From NCBI RefSeq assembly GCF_022678625.1, contig NZ_JALBYQ010000001.1, positions 992,001 through 1,056,000 on the forward strand: a stretch of 64,000 bases of DNA. Reading direction: 5' to 3'. Source of the DNA: Aliiroseovarius subalbicans (GTDB taxonomy: Bacteria; Pseudomonadota; Alphaproteobacteria; Rhodobacterales; Rhodobacteraceae). Under the pieces are notes generated by a model. It worked only from the letters and a program-made list of their open reading frames with translations. It made no database searches and was not told the origin of the DNA. The translations under genes were made by a program, and so were the position numbers. Within the stretch, counting starts at the first letter, position 1; each line of letters opens with the position of its first letter. Below are positions 18,105 to 26,217 of the stretch, one piece after another.

Positions 18105-18323
18105 TCAGCGCAGGCGGCGGGCCAGCTTTGCAGCCTGCCGGGCCTTGCGCGCAGTTTTCTTGCCTGCCTGGGCGCGCTTGCGTTCCTCTTGCGTCATCTC
18201 GTCGGCTGGTTGTCCGCCGCCGCCCCGACGCGACGCCATGCCGATGCCGGCATCCACGCCCTTGTTGATCACACGCCGGGTGATTTGCCGGAGTATCATG
18301 TTGATGATCTGGTTGACGTTCAT
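18105..18323 (-). CDS. small basic uncharacterised protein
   Basis: A 72-residue protein beginning MNVNQIINMILRQITRR, with a short amphipathic N-terminus, a GGGGQ linker and a very basic Lys/Arg/Ala-rich C-terminus. A strong ACAGGAGGAC site precedes the ATG, and a TATAGT hexamer lies about 30 bp upstream on the minus strand. The size and charge suggest a nucleic-acid- or membrane-associated protein, but no function can be assigned. Confidence 0.65.
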   Translation of the reverse strand: MNVNQIINMILRQITRRVINKGVDAGIGMASRRGGGGQPADEMTQEERKRAQAGKKTARKARQAAKLARRLR

Positions 18324-18424
18324 TGCGTCCTCCTGTCGCTGCTCGCGAGTTCACTATAGCATGACATAGGCAATTTCACGGCAAACCGCAAAAAATGCAG
18401 ATTTTCGCGCGACTGGCTCAAGCC

Positions 18425-18464
18425 GTGCCACGGGTCGGCGGGACATTTTGCGGGCCGACGGCAC
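18425..18464. repeat. long imperfect inverted repeat downstream of scpB
   Basis: GTGCC and GTCGGC on one arm pair with GCCGAC and GGCAC on the other, with an ACGG bulge on the left arm and a 14-nt loop. It begins 17 bp after the scpB stop on the minus strand. There is no U-tract, so it may be a processing or partial-termination structure rather than a classical terminator. Confidence 0.45.
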
Positions 18465-18480
18465 ACCTTCTGCCAGCGCC

Positions 18481-19134
18481 TCAATCCTCGAACAACTCGG
18501 ACTGGCCCTCGGTGCTTTCCTCTTCCTCGTCGCTGTCGGGCCCCGGCATCAAACCCGGCGGCGGGCGGCTTTCCAACAGGCCGGCCGAGCGCAACTCTTT
18601 CAGCCCCGGCAGGTCACGCGCGCTTTCCAGGCCGAAATGATCCAGGAAACCCTGTGTCACCACGAAGGTCACGGGGCGGCCCGGCGTCATGCGGCGGCGG
18701 CCAAAGCGGATCCACTCCATTTCGATCAGCTGATCGACCGTGCCGCGCGACACGGACACGCCGCGGATCTCTTCGATCTCGGCGCGGGTCACCGGTTGGT
18801 GATAAGAGATGATCGCCAGCGTTTCGATCGCCGCACGCGACAGTTTGCGCGTCTCGACGGTCTCTTTCTGCATCAGGTAGCCCAGATCGGGTGCGGTGCG
18901 GATCGCCCAGGCGTCGCCCACCTTCACCACCGACACGCCGCGCCCTTCATAGCGCTTGCGCAAATACACCAGCGCCTCGGCGGCGTCCGAACCATGCGGC
19001 ATGCGCGACTGCAATTCCGAGACGGTTACAGGTTCGGCGCTGGCAAACAGCACCGCTTCGACCATGCGTTCCTGTTCGCCCATCGGGGGCGCTTCGAACA
19101 GGCTTTCCTCTTGGTCTTGCTCTACGTCATTCAT
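18481..19134 (-). CDS. scpB: segregation and condensation protein B
   Basis: A 217-residue winged-helix protein that joins ScpA and SMC in the bacterial condensin. Visible motifs are EQERMVEAVLFASAEPVT, ALVYLRKRYEGRGVSVVKV, TLAIISYHQPVTRAEIEEIRG and VTQGFLDHFGLES. The start at 19134 overlaps the end of scpA by 8 bp, so the two are translationally coupled. The C-terminal 25 residues are acidic. Confidence 0.94.
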   Translation of the reverse strand: MNDVEQDQEESLFEAPPMGEQERMVEAVLFASAEPVTVSELQSRMPHGSDAAEALVYLRKRYEGRGVSVVKVGDAWAIRTAPDLGYLMQKETVETRKLSRAAIETLAIISYHQPVTRAEIEEIRGVSVSRGTVDQLIEMEWIRFGRRRMTPGRPVTFVVTQGFLDHFGLESARDLPGLKELRSAGLLESRPPPGLMPGPDSDEEEESTEGQSELFED

Positions 19135-19918
19135 CCGGTTTCCTGCGTATCTGAATGGGCGCGAAGGTGTCGCCCTGTCGTATCTCGATCGCGCCCGCCT
19201 TGGCCAGTTCCAGCGAGGCCGCGAAATGGGCCGCGGTGGCGCTGCGTCGCTTGGCGGGGTCGGTTTCCCAGCCTTCGGGCACATAGCTTGTCAGCTCGGT
19301 CCAGTCACCGGCAAAGCCGATCAGCCCGCGCATGCGGTCCAGCGCCTGTTCCATCGTGTAAAGGCTTTCGCGATCCATCACGAAGGGGCGGAATTCGTCC
19401 TTGGTGCGGATGCGGGCATAGCCCTGCATCAGGTCCAGCAGCGTCGCGGTATAGGTCACGCGGCGCACGCGGGTCACGTCCTCGGGGATGCCGCGGGCAA
19501 AGAAATCGCGCCCTAACTGGTCGCGCGCCATCAGCTTGGCGGCCCCGTCGCGCATCGCCTGCAACCGCTCCAGCTGGAACGCAAGATGTGCGGCCAGCTC
19601 TTCGCCAGAGGGCCCCTCTTCGCCGGGCTCGGGTGGCAGCAACAGGCGGGATTTCAGGAAGGCAAGCCAGGCGGCCATCACCAGGTAATCGGCGGCCAGT
19701 TCGATGCGCAGATGGCGCGCCTTTTCGATGAAGCCCAAGTATTGCTCGGCCAGCTCCAGAACGGAAATCGTACGCAGGTCGACCTTCTGCGTGCGGCTGA
19801 GCGTCAGCAGCAGGTCCAACGGGCCTTCGAAGCCGTCGACATCGACGATCAGCGCCTCGGCGGCCATCCGCTCGGAAACGCTTACCACATCCGCTTGAAA
19901 ATCCTGTTCTTCAGCCAT
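19127..19918 (-). CDS. scpA: segregation and condensation protein A
   Basis: A 263-residue kleisin subunit of the SMC-ScpAB condensin. The N-terminal FEGPLDLLLTLSRTQKVDL and ELAEQYLGFIEKARHLRIE match the ScpA SMC-binding region. The C-terminal part, which contacts the SMC head, is present. It overlaps nagZ at its start (8 bp) and scpB at its end (8 bp), forming one tight operon argS-SPOR-nagZ-scpA-scpB. Confidence 0.94.
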   Translation of the reverse strand: MAEEQDFQADVVSVSERMAAEALIVDVDGFEGPLDLLLTLSRTQKVDLRTISVLELAEQYLGFIEKARHLRIELAADYLVMAAWLAFLKSRLLLPPEPGEEGPSGEELAAHLAFQLERLQAMRDGAAKLMARDQLGRDFFARGIPEDVTRVRRVTYTATLLDLMQGYARIRTKDEFRPFVMDRESLYTMEQALDRMRGLIGFAGDWTELTSYVPEGWETDPAKRRSATAAHFAASLELAKAGAIEIRQGDTFAPIQIRRKPDE

Positions 19919-20924
19919 CCGCCGCCCGACCCGTCATCAGGGTCTGAAATTCGGCTTCTGCGGCGGCAATGTCAATGGGCGTGGGATCACGGCGCCAGGT
20001 CAGGGCGGCATCTGCGCGCGCTTGGGCAGCCTCGGACAGCGGGCCGCAGGCATCGGCGACCTCCTGCATTTCCTCCAGCACACCGTTGCAATGCAGAACG
20101 ATGTCACAGCCCGCCCTCAGCGACGCGCGGGCACGCAAAGACAGCGGACCATCCAGCGCCTGCATCGACAGATCATCCGTCATCAAAAGCCCGTCAAATT
20201 CGATCTTGTCGCGGATCATGTCGATCACGATGGGCGATTGCGTTGCCGGGCGCTCGGCATCCAGCGCCTCATAGACCACATGCGCCGTCATCGCGAGCGG
20301 CAGGCCCGCAAGCGGTTGAAACGCCATGAAATCGGCCCAACGCAGGGCGCGTTCTTTGGCTTTCACGCGCGGCAATTCCTTGTGACTGTCCGATGTGGCG
20401 CGGCCGTGGCCGGGAATGTGTTTCATCACCGGCAACACGCCGCCATCGATCAGCCCCTGCGCCACGGCGCCGGCGATCTCGGCCACCTTGACCACGTCGT
20501 CGCCATAACAGCGGTTACGCAAGATCGGGTGGGTGTCCGGGGTGGCAATGTCGGCCAGCGGCGCGCAATTTCCGTCGATCCCGACCGCGCGCAGCTCATC
20601 CGCGATGATGCGATAGCGCAGATACATCGCGCGCACCGCCTGGCGTTTGTTCTGGGCGACCTGCTCCAGCGGCGGCAGCCAGTCGCGCCAATGCGGCCCG
20701 GTCATGCGGGCCACGCGGCCACCTTCCTGATCGATGAAGATTGGCGCGTCGCGCCCGACGGCGCCGCGCAATTCGGCGGTCAGGGATTTCAGCTGTTCGG
20801 GCGTGTCCACATTGCGGGCAAACAGGATAAAGCCCCAAGGCTGCACCCGTTCGAAAAACGAGCGTTCCTCGGGCAGGAGGTTCAGCCCCTCGCACCCGAA
20901 TATGAACGCGCCCTGCCGTGCCAT
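19911..20924 (-). CDS. nagZ: beta-N-acetylhexosaminidase (glycoside hydrolase family 3)
   Basis: A 337-residue cytoplasmic GH3 enzyme that removes N-acetylglucosamine from anhydromuropeptides in peptidoglycan recycling. Key motifs are FIDQEGGRVARMTGP, MKHIPGHGRATSDSHKELP (with the GH3 catalytic histidine loop) and LLMTDDLSMQAL, whose first aspartate is the nucleophile. It directly follows the SPOR-domain gene (1-bp gap), so the pair serves cell-wall turnover. Confidence 0.94.
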   Translation of the reverse strand: MARQGAFIFGCEGLNLLPEERSFFERVQPWGFILFARNVDTPEQLKSLTAELRGAVGRDAPIFIDQEGGRVARMTGPHWRDWLPPLEQVAQNKRQAVRAMYLRYRIIADELRAVGIDGNCAPLADIATPDTHPILRNRCYGDDVVKVAEIAGAVAQGLIDGGVLPVMKHIPGHGRATSDSHKELPRVKAKERALRWADFMAFQPLAGLPLAMTAHVVYEALDAERPATQSPIVIDMIRDKIEFDGLLMTDDLSMQALDGPLSLRARASLRAGCDIVLHCNGVLEEMQEVADACGPLSEAAQARADAALTWRRDPTPIDIAAAEAEFQTLMTGRAADG

Positions 20925-20925
20925 G

Positions 20926-21942
20926 TTATCGGGTCACAACCGGAATACAGGCGGACTTGCCCGCCATCAGGACCGAGCAGAAACGGCGTGCGTCGCTGAG
21001 GTCTTCAAAGCCTAGCGCGCGCAGACGATAGAAGGTCTTGCCGCCCGATTGCGCCATTTCGATCACACGGCTTTTGCCGCCCATATAGTCCTCGAACCGA
21101 CCAGACAGCTTGGTCCATTCGGCGCGGGCAACATCCTGGCTGTCAAAGGCCCCCAACTGCACCAGACGCGTGCCAACCGGCAGGCTGGCGGGGTCTACAT
21201 CCTGCACCGCAGATGCTGCGGCGACGGGTGCAGAGGCGGGGGTGGAAGCGGCGCGTGCCACGACCTGGGTGTTCAGGTTGGCCGGGCGACGCTGGGGAAT
21301 GGGCGACGTTTTCACACCGGGCACCGAGGCGGGAATGACGGCAGTTGCAACCCTCACCGGCGCGACCTGTTCAATCGCCTGGACCGCTGCGGCCACGGCT
21401 TCGTTCACGTCATTGCTCAGCGGGGCAACGCCGTCGCTGATCGCATCGGCCAGCGCAAGGGCTGCCGCGACCGGGTCAGAGGTGTCAGACAACGCTCGGG
21501 CCACGACCTCTTCGGTCGCGGCCGCAACGTCCTCGGCAACAACCAGCGGCGCGGCTTCGACACGGGAATTGGCGCTGGGATCAACCGGGGTGTCTTCGGC
21601 GGTAAGCTCGACTGGGCGCGGCGCCAGTGTCAGCGTATCGGCGGGCGCGGCGGCAGTGCCTTCGGCCTGAACCGCATTTACCGACAGCCCCTGATGCTCG
21701 GCAGATGTGCCACCCGGATTTTCCGGTTGCACCCGCATCGGGCCCTCCAGCGCACGCACGACCGGAACCCCGGAAACGTCACGCACGGCCAACTGGTAAC
21801 CCCAGACACCAAGCCCGACGATCAGGCCCAGCGACATGATCGCACCTGCCCAGGACACGATCGAACCGGATGTCGCCGGTGACGTGCCTTGCGTGTTTAT
21901 ATTGTTCGGCGCCTGAACAGCGCCCCAATCTGCTTGTGCCAT
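20926..21942 (-). CDS. SPOR-domain membrane protein
   Basis: A 338-residue protein: short cytoplasmic N-terminus, one transmembrane helix (about residues 25-50), a long Ala/Val/Pro-rich linker with acidic patches, and a C-terminal SPOR domain of about 80 residues starting LPVGTRLVQLGAFDS. SPOR domains bind denuded glycan strands at the septum, so it probably acts in cell division. A start five codons upstream (21957) is possible. Two cysteines in the SPOR domain (RFCSVL and SACIPV) could form a disulfide. Confidence 0.87.
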   Translation of the reverse strand: MAQADWGAVQAPNNINTQGTSPATSGSIVSWAGAIMSLGLIVGLGVWGYQLAVRDVSGVPVVRALEGPMRVQPENPGGTSAEHQGLSVNAVQAEGTAAAPADTLTLAPRPVELTAEDTPVDPSANSRVEAAPLVVAEDVAAATEEVVARALSDTSDPVAAALALADAISDGVAPLSNDVNEAVAAAVQAIEQVAPVRVATAVIPASVPGVKTSPIPQRRPANLNTQVVARAASTPASAPVAAASAVQDVDPASLPVGTRLVQLGAFDSQDVARAEWTKLSGRFEDYMGGKSRVIEMAQSGGKTFYRLRALGFEDLSDARRFCSVLMAGKSACIPVVTR

Positions 21943-22030
21943 GCCTGCCTCACACATCCCGCGCGGACGCCGTGCGCCCTGCGGGTAAACTGCCTTGCCT
22001 CAACACCCAGAGACCGAACAGCACTTGTGA

Positions 22031-23752
22031 TCAGCGCATTTCCTCGGCCGGGGTTACCCCAAGAATACCAAGACCGGCGGAAATAACAACGGCGACGGCG
22101 CGCGGCAGAGCGATTTTCGCCGCTGTTGCCCCCAAGTCACCCTCATTCAGGAAGCGAAGCCCGGGATTGTCGTTGCCCTTGTTCCACAATGCGTGGAAAT
22201 CTGATGCAAGTTCATAGAGATAGAAGGCAACGCGGTGCGGCTCATGGGTGCGCGCGGCGATCTCGACCAGGCGCGGCCATTCTGCCAGTTTCTTGGCCAA
22301 AGTGATCTCGGCCACGTCGCTCAGGGCCGGCGTGTCGACGTGGGTCACGCCAAGATCCGCAGCCTTGCGCATCACGGACCGCACGCGGGCATGGGCGTAT
22401 TGCACATAGAACACCGGGTTCTCGCGACTTTGCTCAAGCACCTTGTCGAAATCGAAATCCAGTGTCGCGTCGTTCTTGCGGGTCAGCATCACGAAGCGGG
22501 TCACATCAGGGCCGACCTGATCGACCACATCGCGCAGGGTCACAAAATTACCCGCGCGTTTCGACATCTTGAACGGCTCTCCGTTCTTATAGAGCTTGAC
22601 CATCTGCGTCAGCTTGATGTCCAGCGGCACCTGCCCGTCGGACAGGGCCGACACCGCGGCCTTCATCCGCTTGACGTATCCGCCATGGTCGGCGCCGAAA
22701 ATGTCGATCAACGCGTCATACCCGCGTTCGACCTTGTCGAAGTGATAGGCGATGTCGGGCGCGAAATAGGTCCAAGAGCCGTCGGATTTCTTCACCGGGC
22801 GATCCACGTCGTCGCCGTGTTCGGTCGATTTGAACAGGGTCTGTTCGCGCGGTTCCCAATCCTCGGGCATCTTGCCCTTGGGCGGCTCCAGCACGCCTTC
22901 ATAAATCAGACCCTTGTCTTCCAGCGCTTTCAGCGCGGCTTCGATCCGGCCGGTACCATAGAGGCTTTTTTCGCTAAAAAAGATGTCCATCTGAACGCCC
23001 AGCGCCGCCAGGTCGTCGCGGATCAGCTGGAGCATTTTTTCGGTGGCATAGCCGCGGATCGGTTCCAGCCAGACGGCTTCGGGCTGGTCCAGCCACGTGT
23101 CACCGACCTCGGCCGCCAGCGCCTCGCCCACCGGAACCAAGTAGTCACCGGGATACAGGCCTTCGACGATCTCGGGCGCGTGGCCCAGTGCCTCGCGGTA
23201 ACGTTCGTAGGTCGAGCGCGCCAGCACATCCACCTGTGCGCCGCCATCGTTGATGTAATATTCCCGCGTCACATCGTGGCCCGCATAATCCAGAAGCCGC
23301 GCCAACGCGTCGCCAAACACCGCGCCACGGGTGTGACCGACATGCAGCGGGCCGGTTGGGTTGGCCGAGACAAACTCCACGTTGACCTTCTGGCCCGCGC
23401 CCATCGTCGACCGGCCATAGGCGGCATCTGTCAGAACCTTGGTGACCAGCCCGGCCCAAACCGTATCGTCCAGCCGCAAGTTCAAAAACCCCGGCCCGGC
23501 GACCTCGGCGCTTGTGATGCGCGCATCGGCGGACAGCTTGGCGGCCAGCGCCTCGGCGATATCGCGCGGCTTCATCCCGGCGGGTTTGGCCAGGACCATC
23601 GCCGCATTGGTGGCCATGTCGCCGTGGGCGGCATCGCGCGGTGGTTCAACCGCCACATTGTCCATGGCCAGGCCGGCAGGCAAGCTGCCCTCGGCCGCCA
23701 TCGCCTCAAGGTTTTCCACCACAAGGGCGCGGATATCGCTGAACAGGTTCAT
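22031..23752 (-). CDS. argS: arginyl-tRNA synthetase
   Basis: A 573-residue class I synthetase that charges tRNA-Arg. The HIGH-like motif is [12 protein letters not shown] within [12 protein letters not shown], and the KMSKS-like motif is [12 protein letters not shown]. The N-terminal additional domain (residues 1-110) and the DALR anticodon-binding domain at the C-terminus are both present. The ATG at 23752 follows GAGGAA; the frame opens earlier but without ribosome-site support. First gene of the argS-SPOR-nagZ-scpAB operon, divergent from the oxygenase at 23850. Confidence 0.96.
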   Translation of the reverse strand: MNLFSDIRALVVENLEAMAAEGSLPAGLAMDNVAVEPPRDAAHGDMATNAAMVLAKPAGMKPRDIAEALAAKLSADARITSAEVAGPGFLNLRLDDTVWAGLVTKVLTDAAYGRSTMGAGQKVNVEFVSANPTGPLHVGHTRGAVFGDALARLLDYAGHDVTREYYINDGGAQVDVLARSTYERYREALGHAPEIVEGLYPGDYLVPVGEALAAEVGDTWLDQPEAVWLEPIRGYATEKMLQLIRDDLAALGVQMDIFFSEKSLYGTGRIEAALKALEDKGLIYEGVLEPPKGKMPEDWEPREQTLFKSTEHGDDVDRPVKKSDGSWTYFAPDIAYHFDKVERGYDALIDIFGADHGGYVKRMKAAVSALSDGQVPLDIKLTQMVKLYKNGEPFKMSKRAGNFVTLRDVVDQVGPDVTRFVMLTRKNDATLDFDFDKVLEQSRENPVFYVQYAHARVRSVMRKAADLGVTHVDTPALSDVAEITLAKKLAEWPRLVEIAARTHEPHRVAFYLYELASDFHALWNKGNDNPGLRFLNEGDLGATAAKIALPRAVAVVISAGLGILGVTPAEEMR

Positions 23753-23849
23753 TTCGGGTTCCTCTTTCGTCGCTGCACGCTTTAGCATGAGGGGCCAGAA
23801 GGTCAACGCCCGGCTTGACGCCCCTGCCCCGTGCGTTACCGTGAAAGGC

Positions 23850-24494
23850 ATGACAAACATCCAAATTCACTGCCTGAATCCGCTGGTCGCCACCGCCGAC
23901 GATGTTTTTGATGCTGACTTTGCCAAACACGCCATCGAAACCGGGCAAAAGGCCGGTCTTGGCCGGGCCAAGATCGCCGCTGGTGACAGCGGTATCGAAA
24001 GCCGGGCACGCACCAACAGCCACGCGGGCATCGACCCATGGAGCGACCCGGTTTTTACCGCTTTCGTCGAACAAATCTCGGATCTGGTGCGCCTTCCACC
24101 GGAGAATTGTGAGCCGGCCACCCTGCTGCATTACCAGGGCGAGGAGGAGTTCAAACCGCATCAGGATGGGTTCGATCCCGGCGGCTTCTCCTCCCCGCAT
24201 TTGCTCAATGGTGGGCAACGGGTGTTCACCTGCCTGTGTTACCTGAACGACCCGCCGTCCGGAGGGCACACGACCTTCCCGCAACTGCAACTGACGGTGC
24301 GACCCAAATTGGGCCGCGTCTTGATCTTTGCCAATACTCTGCCCGCCTCGGACGCAATACATCCCCACGCGCAACATGCAGGTGAACCAGTCAAAGAGGG
24401 CGAGAAATGGGCCTTGACCCTGTGGTGGCGCGAGGCGGCCTACCACGTGCCGCGCAGCTATCCGCCGCAAGAAGGCCCCATGCGCGAGGTCTGA
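23850..24494 (+). CDS. 2OG-Fe(II) oxygenase, prolyl 4-hydroxylase-like
   Basis: A 214-residue protein with a P4H alpha-subunit-like double-stranded beta helix. Iron ligands are H104-x-D106 ([10 protein letters not shown]) and H176 ([11 protein letters not shown]); the 2-oxoglutarate-binding basic residue is K186 ([13 protein letters not shown]). There is no signal peptide, so it is cytoplasmic. Bacterial relatives hydroxylate proline in proteins such as EF-Tu or in small molecules; the target here is unknown. It diverges from argS and directly precedes the small-peptide array, though a promoter separates them. Confidence 0.86.
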   Translation: MTNIQIHCLNPLVATADDVFDADFAKHAIETGQKAGLGRAKIAAGDSGIESRARTNSHAGIDPWSDPVFTAFVEQISDLVRLPPENCEPATLLHYQGEEEFKPHQDGFDPGGFSSPHLLNGGQRVFTCLCYLNDPPSGGHTTFPQLQLTVRPKLGRVLIFANTLPASDAIHPHAQHAGEPVKEGEKWALTLWWREAAYHVPRSYPPQEGPMREV

Positions 24495-24500
24495 GCCGAA

Positions 24501-24529
24501 TTGACAGATCAAGTCCCCCCTGTGTAGGG
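24501..24529 (+). promoter_or_regulatory. promoter of small-peptide gene 1
   Basis: TTGACA (24501-24506), 17-bp spacer, GTAGGG (24524-24529). The same -35 box at the same spacing precedes the other three array genes, where the downstream hexamer is CTACCG. The conservation supports a promoter more than the weak -10 does. Confidence 0.5.
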
Positions 24530-24564
24530 TAAACTACGTCATTTCAACTCACTCGGAGTAGACT

Positions 24565-24816
24565 ATGAAATTTGTCAAACCAACCGCCGCACTGGCAATG
24601 TCCGCAACGATGGCTGCAACTGCTGCCAACGCTGGCGCTTTGGTCGATCCGATCGTCGAAGCAGACGTCATCGTTGAAGAAGCGTCGACCAGCTCTTCGG
24701 CAGGCCTCTTGATCCCGCTGCTCCTCCTCCTCATCATCGGCGTTGCACTGACGCGCGGTGGTGGTGGTAGTGAAAGCCCGATCGGGCCGATCGGGCCGCT
24801 CACACCGGGATTCTGA
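24565..24816 (+). CDS. small exported single-span membrane peptide, array gene 1
   Basis: An 83-residue precursor: a signal peptide of about 23 residues ending AANA, then a mature chain starting GALVDPIVEADVIVEEAS, a serine-rich linker, one hydrophobic helix (GLLIPLLLLLIIGVALT), Arg and glycines, and a tail unique to this copy (SESPIGPIGPLTPGF). The topology is probably N-terminus periplasmic, basic end cytoplasmic. The core is nearly identical in the three following genes. Similar short proteins of unknown function occur, as far as I recall, in other Rhodobacterales; no role is known to me. Confidence 0.8.
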   Translation: MKFVKPTAALAMSATMAATAANAGALVDPIVEADVIVEEASTSSSAGLLIPLLLLLIIGVALTRGGGGSESPIGPIGPLTPGF

Positions 24817-24841
24817 CCACCGCATCCCTGAAATACTACGG

Positions 24842-24865
24842 GTCGAACGGATTGCCCCGTTCGAC
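24842..24865 (+). terminator. hairpin after array gene 1
   Basis: A 9-bp stem GTCGAACGG/CCGTTCGAC with loop ATTGCC, 25 bp after the stop. It is not followed by a U-tract, unlike the equivalent hairpins after genes 2 and 3, so termination may be partial. Confidence 0.5.
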
Positions 24866-24973
24866 GCGTAATTCTTGTGGAAATCTATCTTTTTTTTCGG
24901 ATTTGGCAGCCACCCTGCGGCGCCACTTGCTTTTTGTGCCAGCACGCTTGTGGCAGCAATGGTCACACAACCT

Positions 24974-25001
24974 TTGACAGGTCCACCCTGCGCCTCTACC
25001 G
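24974..25001 (+). promoter_or_regulatory. promoter of small-peptide gene 2
   Basis: TTGACA (24974-24979), 16-bp spacer, CTACCG (24996-25001). The surrounding 80 bp, up to the shared ACGAGGGTACAC ribosome region, align with the leaders of genes 3 and 4 but with many differences. Confidence 0.5.
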
Positions 25002-25052
25002 TTGCTGAGACGGCTCTCAACGGGTCGCGACCACAAAAAAACGAGGGTACAC

Positions 25053-25268
25053 ATGAAATTTGCAAAGCCGACGGCCGCCTTGGCCATATCTGCCACAATG
25101 GCAGCCACTGCCGCCAACGCTGGAGCTTTGGTCGACCCGATCGTCGAAGCAGACGTTATTGTCGAAGAAGCATCGTCCAGCTCCTCGGCCGGCATCCTGA
25201 TCCCGCTGCTGTTGCTCATCATCATCGGCGTGGCGCTGACGCGTGGTGGCGAAGCGACACCTGGCTGA
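25053..25268 (+). CDS. small exported single-span membrane peptide, array gene 2
   Basis: A 71-residue precursor. Its 23-residue signal peptide closely matches that of gene 1 (MKFAKPTAALA), while its mature core (GALVDPIVEADVIVEEAS, five serines, AGILIPLLLLIIIGVALT) and RGGEA tail match gene 3. The ribosome region CGAGGG precedes the ATG by five bases. A longer reading of the frame would add 17 residues, but the shared leader shows the ATG at 25053 is used. Function unknown. Confidence 0.82.
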   Translation: MKFAKPTAALAISATMAATAANAGALVDPIVEADVIVEEASSSSSAGILIPLLLLIIIGVALTRGGEATPG

Positions 25269-25296
25269 CCACCAGGACATTGAAATGATGACGAAT

Positions 25297-25321
25297 CGAA
25301 CGGGTCTCCCCGTTCGGTTTT
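25297..25321 (+). terminator. terminator after array gene 2
   Basis: Perfect 8-bp stem CGAACGGG/CCCGTTCG with loop TCTC, followed by GTTTT. The same structure follows gene 3. Confidence 0.75.
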
Positions 25322-25414
25322 CGACTCGTTTCGAGAAGATTCGTTCAATTTTGGGCTGAAAAGCCACACCGCGATACCATTGAGTGTTTGTGACCGGAAA
25401 AAGTCGCTTGAAAT

Positions 25415-25456
25415 TTGACAGTCCGCACCGCGTGGTTCTACCGTCGCGGCGACGGT
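25415..25456 (+). promoter_or_regulatory. promoter and palindrome of small-peptide gene 3
   Basis: TTGACA (25415-25420), 17-bp spacer, CTACCG (25438-25443). Overlapping the last hexamer is a 17-bp palindrome, ACCGTCGC-G-GCGACGGT (25440-25456), placed where transcription should begin. It may be an operator or the base of a leader hairpin. Confidence 0.5.
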
Positions 25457-25493
25457 CCGCGAGCGACCGCAACTACATACAACGAGGGTACAC

Positions 25494-25706
25494 ATGAACA
25501 TCAAATCCATCGCCGCCGCGACACTCATCGCTGCCACTGCCTCCACTGCCGCAAACGCTGGCGCCTTGGTCGATCCGATCGTCGAAGCGGATGTCATCGT
25601 CGAAGAAGCATCTTCCAGCTCCTCGGCCGGCATTCTGATCCCGCTGCTGTTGCTCATCATCATCGGCGTGGCGCTGACCCGTGGTGGCGAAGCGGCGACT
25701 ACCTGA
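25494..25706 (+). CDS. small exported single-span membrane peptide, array gene 3 (hybrid)
   Basis: A 70-residue precursor. The upstream leader and 22-residue signal peptide (MNIKSIAAATLIAATAS) match gene 4, while the transmembrane part, RGGEA tail and terminator match gene 2. The gene therefore looks like a recombinant of a gene-2-like 3' half and a gene-4-like 5' half. The mature core is identical in protein sequence to that of gene 2. Probably a type I single-span membrane peptide; function unknown. Confidence 0.82.
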   Translation: MNIKSIAAATLIAATASTAANAGALVDPIVEADVIVEEASSSSSAGILIPLLLLIIIGVALTRGGEAATT

Positions 25707-25734
25707 CCACCAGGACATTGAAATGATGACGAAT

Positions 25735-25759
25735 CGAACGGGTCTCCCCGTTCGGTTTT
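25735..25759 (+). terminator. terminator after array gene 3
   Basis: Stem CGAACGGG/CCCGTTCG with loop TCTC and GTTTT, a copy of the terminator at 25297. Confidence 0.75.
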
Positions 25760-25852
25760 CGTCGCGTTTCGCGAAAATTCGTTCAGTTTTGGGGTGAAAA
25801 GCCACACCGCGATGCCATTGTGCGTTTGTGACCGGAAAAAGTCGCTTGAAAT

Positions 25853-25894
25853 TTGACAGTCTGCACCGCGTGGTTCTACCGTCGCGGCGACGGT
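25853..25894 (+). promoter_or_regulatory. promoter and palindrome of small-peptide gene 4
   Basis: TTGACA (25853-25858), 17-bp spacer, CTACCG (25876-25881), overlapped by the same 17-bp palindrome as gene 3 (25878-25894). The -35, -10 and palindrome are unchanged between the two copies although bases around them differ. Confidence 0.5.
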
Positions 25895-25931
25895 CCGAGA
25901 GCGACCGCAACTACATACAACGAGGGTACAC

Positions 25932-26138
25932 ATGAACATCAAAACCATCGCCGCCGCGACACTTATCGCTGCCACCGCGTCCACCGCTGCCAACGCTGGC
26001 GCCCTGGTCGATCCGATCGTCGAAGCGGACGTCATCGTCGAAGAAGCATCGTCCAGCTCCTCGGCCGGCATTCTGATCCCGGTTCTGCTGCTGATCATCA
26101 TCGGCGCAGCTTTGCTGCGGAATGATGGCGGTAGCTAA
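25932..26138 (+). CDS. small exported single-span membrane peptide, array gene 4
   Basis: A 68-residue precursor with a 22-residue signal peptide (MNIKTIAAATLIAATAS) and the same mature core starting GALVDPIVEADVIVEEAS. The transmembrane segment is slightly changed (ILIPVLLLIIIGAALL) and the tail is RNDGGS rather than RGGEA. It ends the array and is followed by a strong terminator, then the convergent dgt gene. Function unknown. Confidence 0.82.
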   Translation: MNIKTIAAATLIAATASTAANAGALVDPIVEADVIVEEASSSSSAGILIPVLLLIIIGAALLRNDGGS

Positions 26139-26160
26139 GTTCAGCCTACCGTTCCTTTAG

Positions 26161-26190
26161 GGGCGTGCGCAGGTTGCGCGCGCCCTTTTT
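26161..26190 (+). terminator. terminator at the end of the small-peptide array
   Basis: A 10-bp stem GGGCGTGCGC/GCGCGCGCCC (one U-G pair) with loop AGGTT and five T residues, 22 bp after gene 4. Confidence 0.8.
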
Positions 26191-26217
26191 CATGTCCGAC
26201 ATCCTTCCCGCCGCCGT

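Larger units (their letters stand above)
25122..25997 (+). repeat. 438-bp tandem repeat, two units
   Basis: Unit I is 25122-25559 and unit II 25560-25997, with an exact 438-bp period and no indels. By eye I count roughly 30-35 mismatches, about 92% identity. Each unit runs from the mature core of one peptide gene through its stop, terminator, spacer, promoter and the next gene's signal peptide. The unit ends fall inside the conserved core, as expected from unequal crossing-over between paralogues. Confidence 0.85.

Noticed and set aside
22235-23785. Plus-strand 516-codon open frame opposite argS
   Set aside because: Antisense shadow; argS has intact class I synthetase motifs on the other strand.
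24836-26101. Minus-strand open frame of 421 codons across the small-peptide array
   Set aside because: It is open because the array repeat is 438 bp, a multiple of three, so one stop-free antisense frame is copied. Its product repeats itself and has no signal, domain or ribosome site, while the plus-strand genes have promoters, signal peptides and conserved protein sequence.
24501-26138. CRISPR array or satellite repeat at the small-peptide locus
   Set aside because: The repeat unit is 438 bp and contains complete genes, promoters and terminators; there are no short spaced direct repeats.
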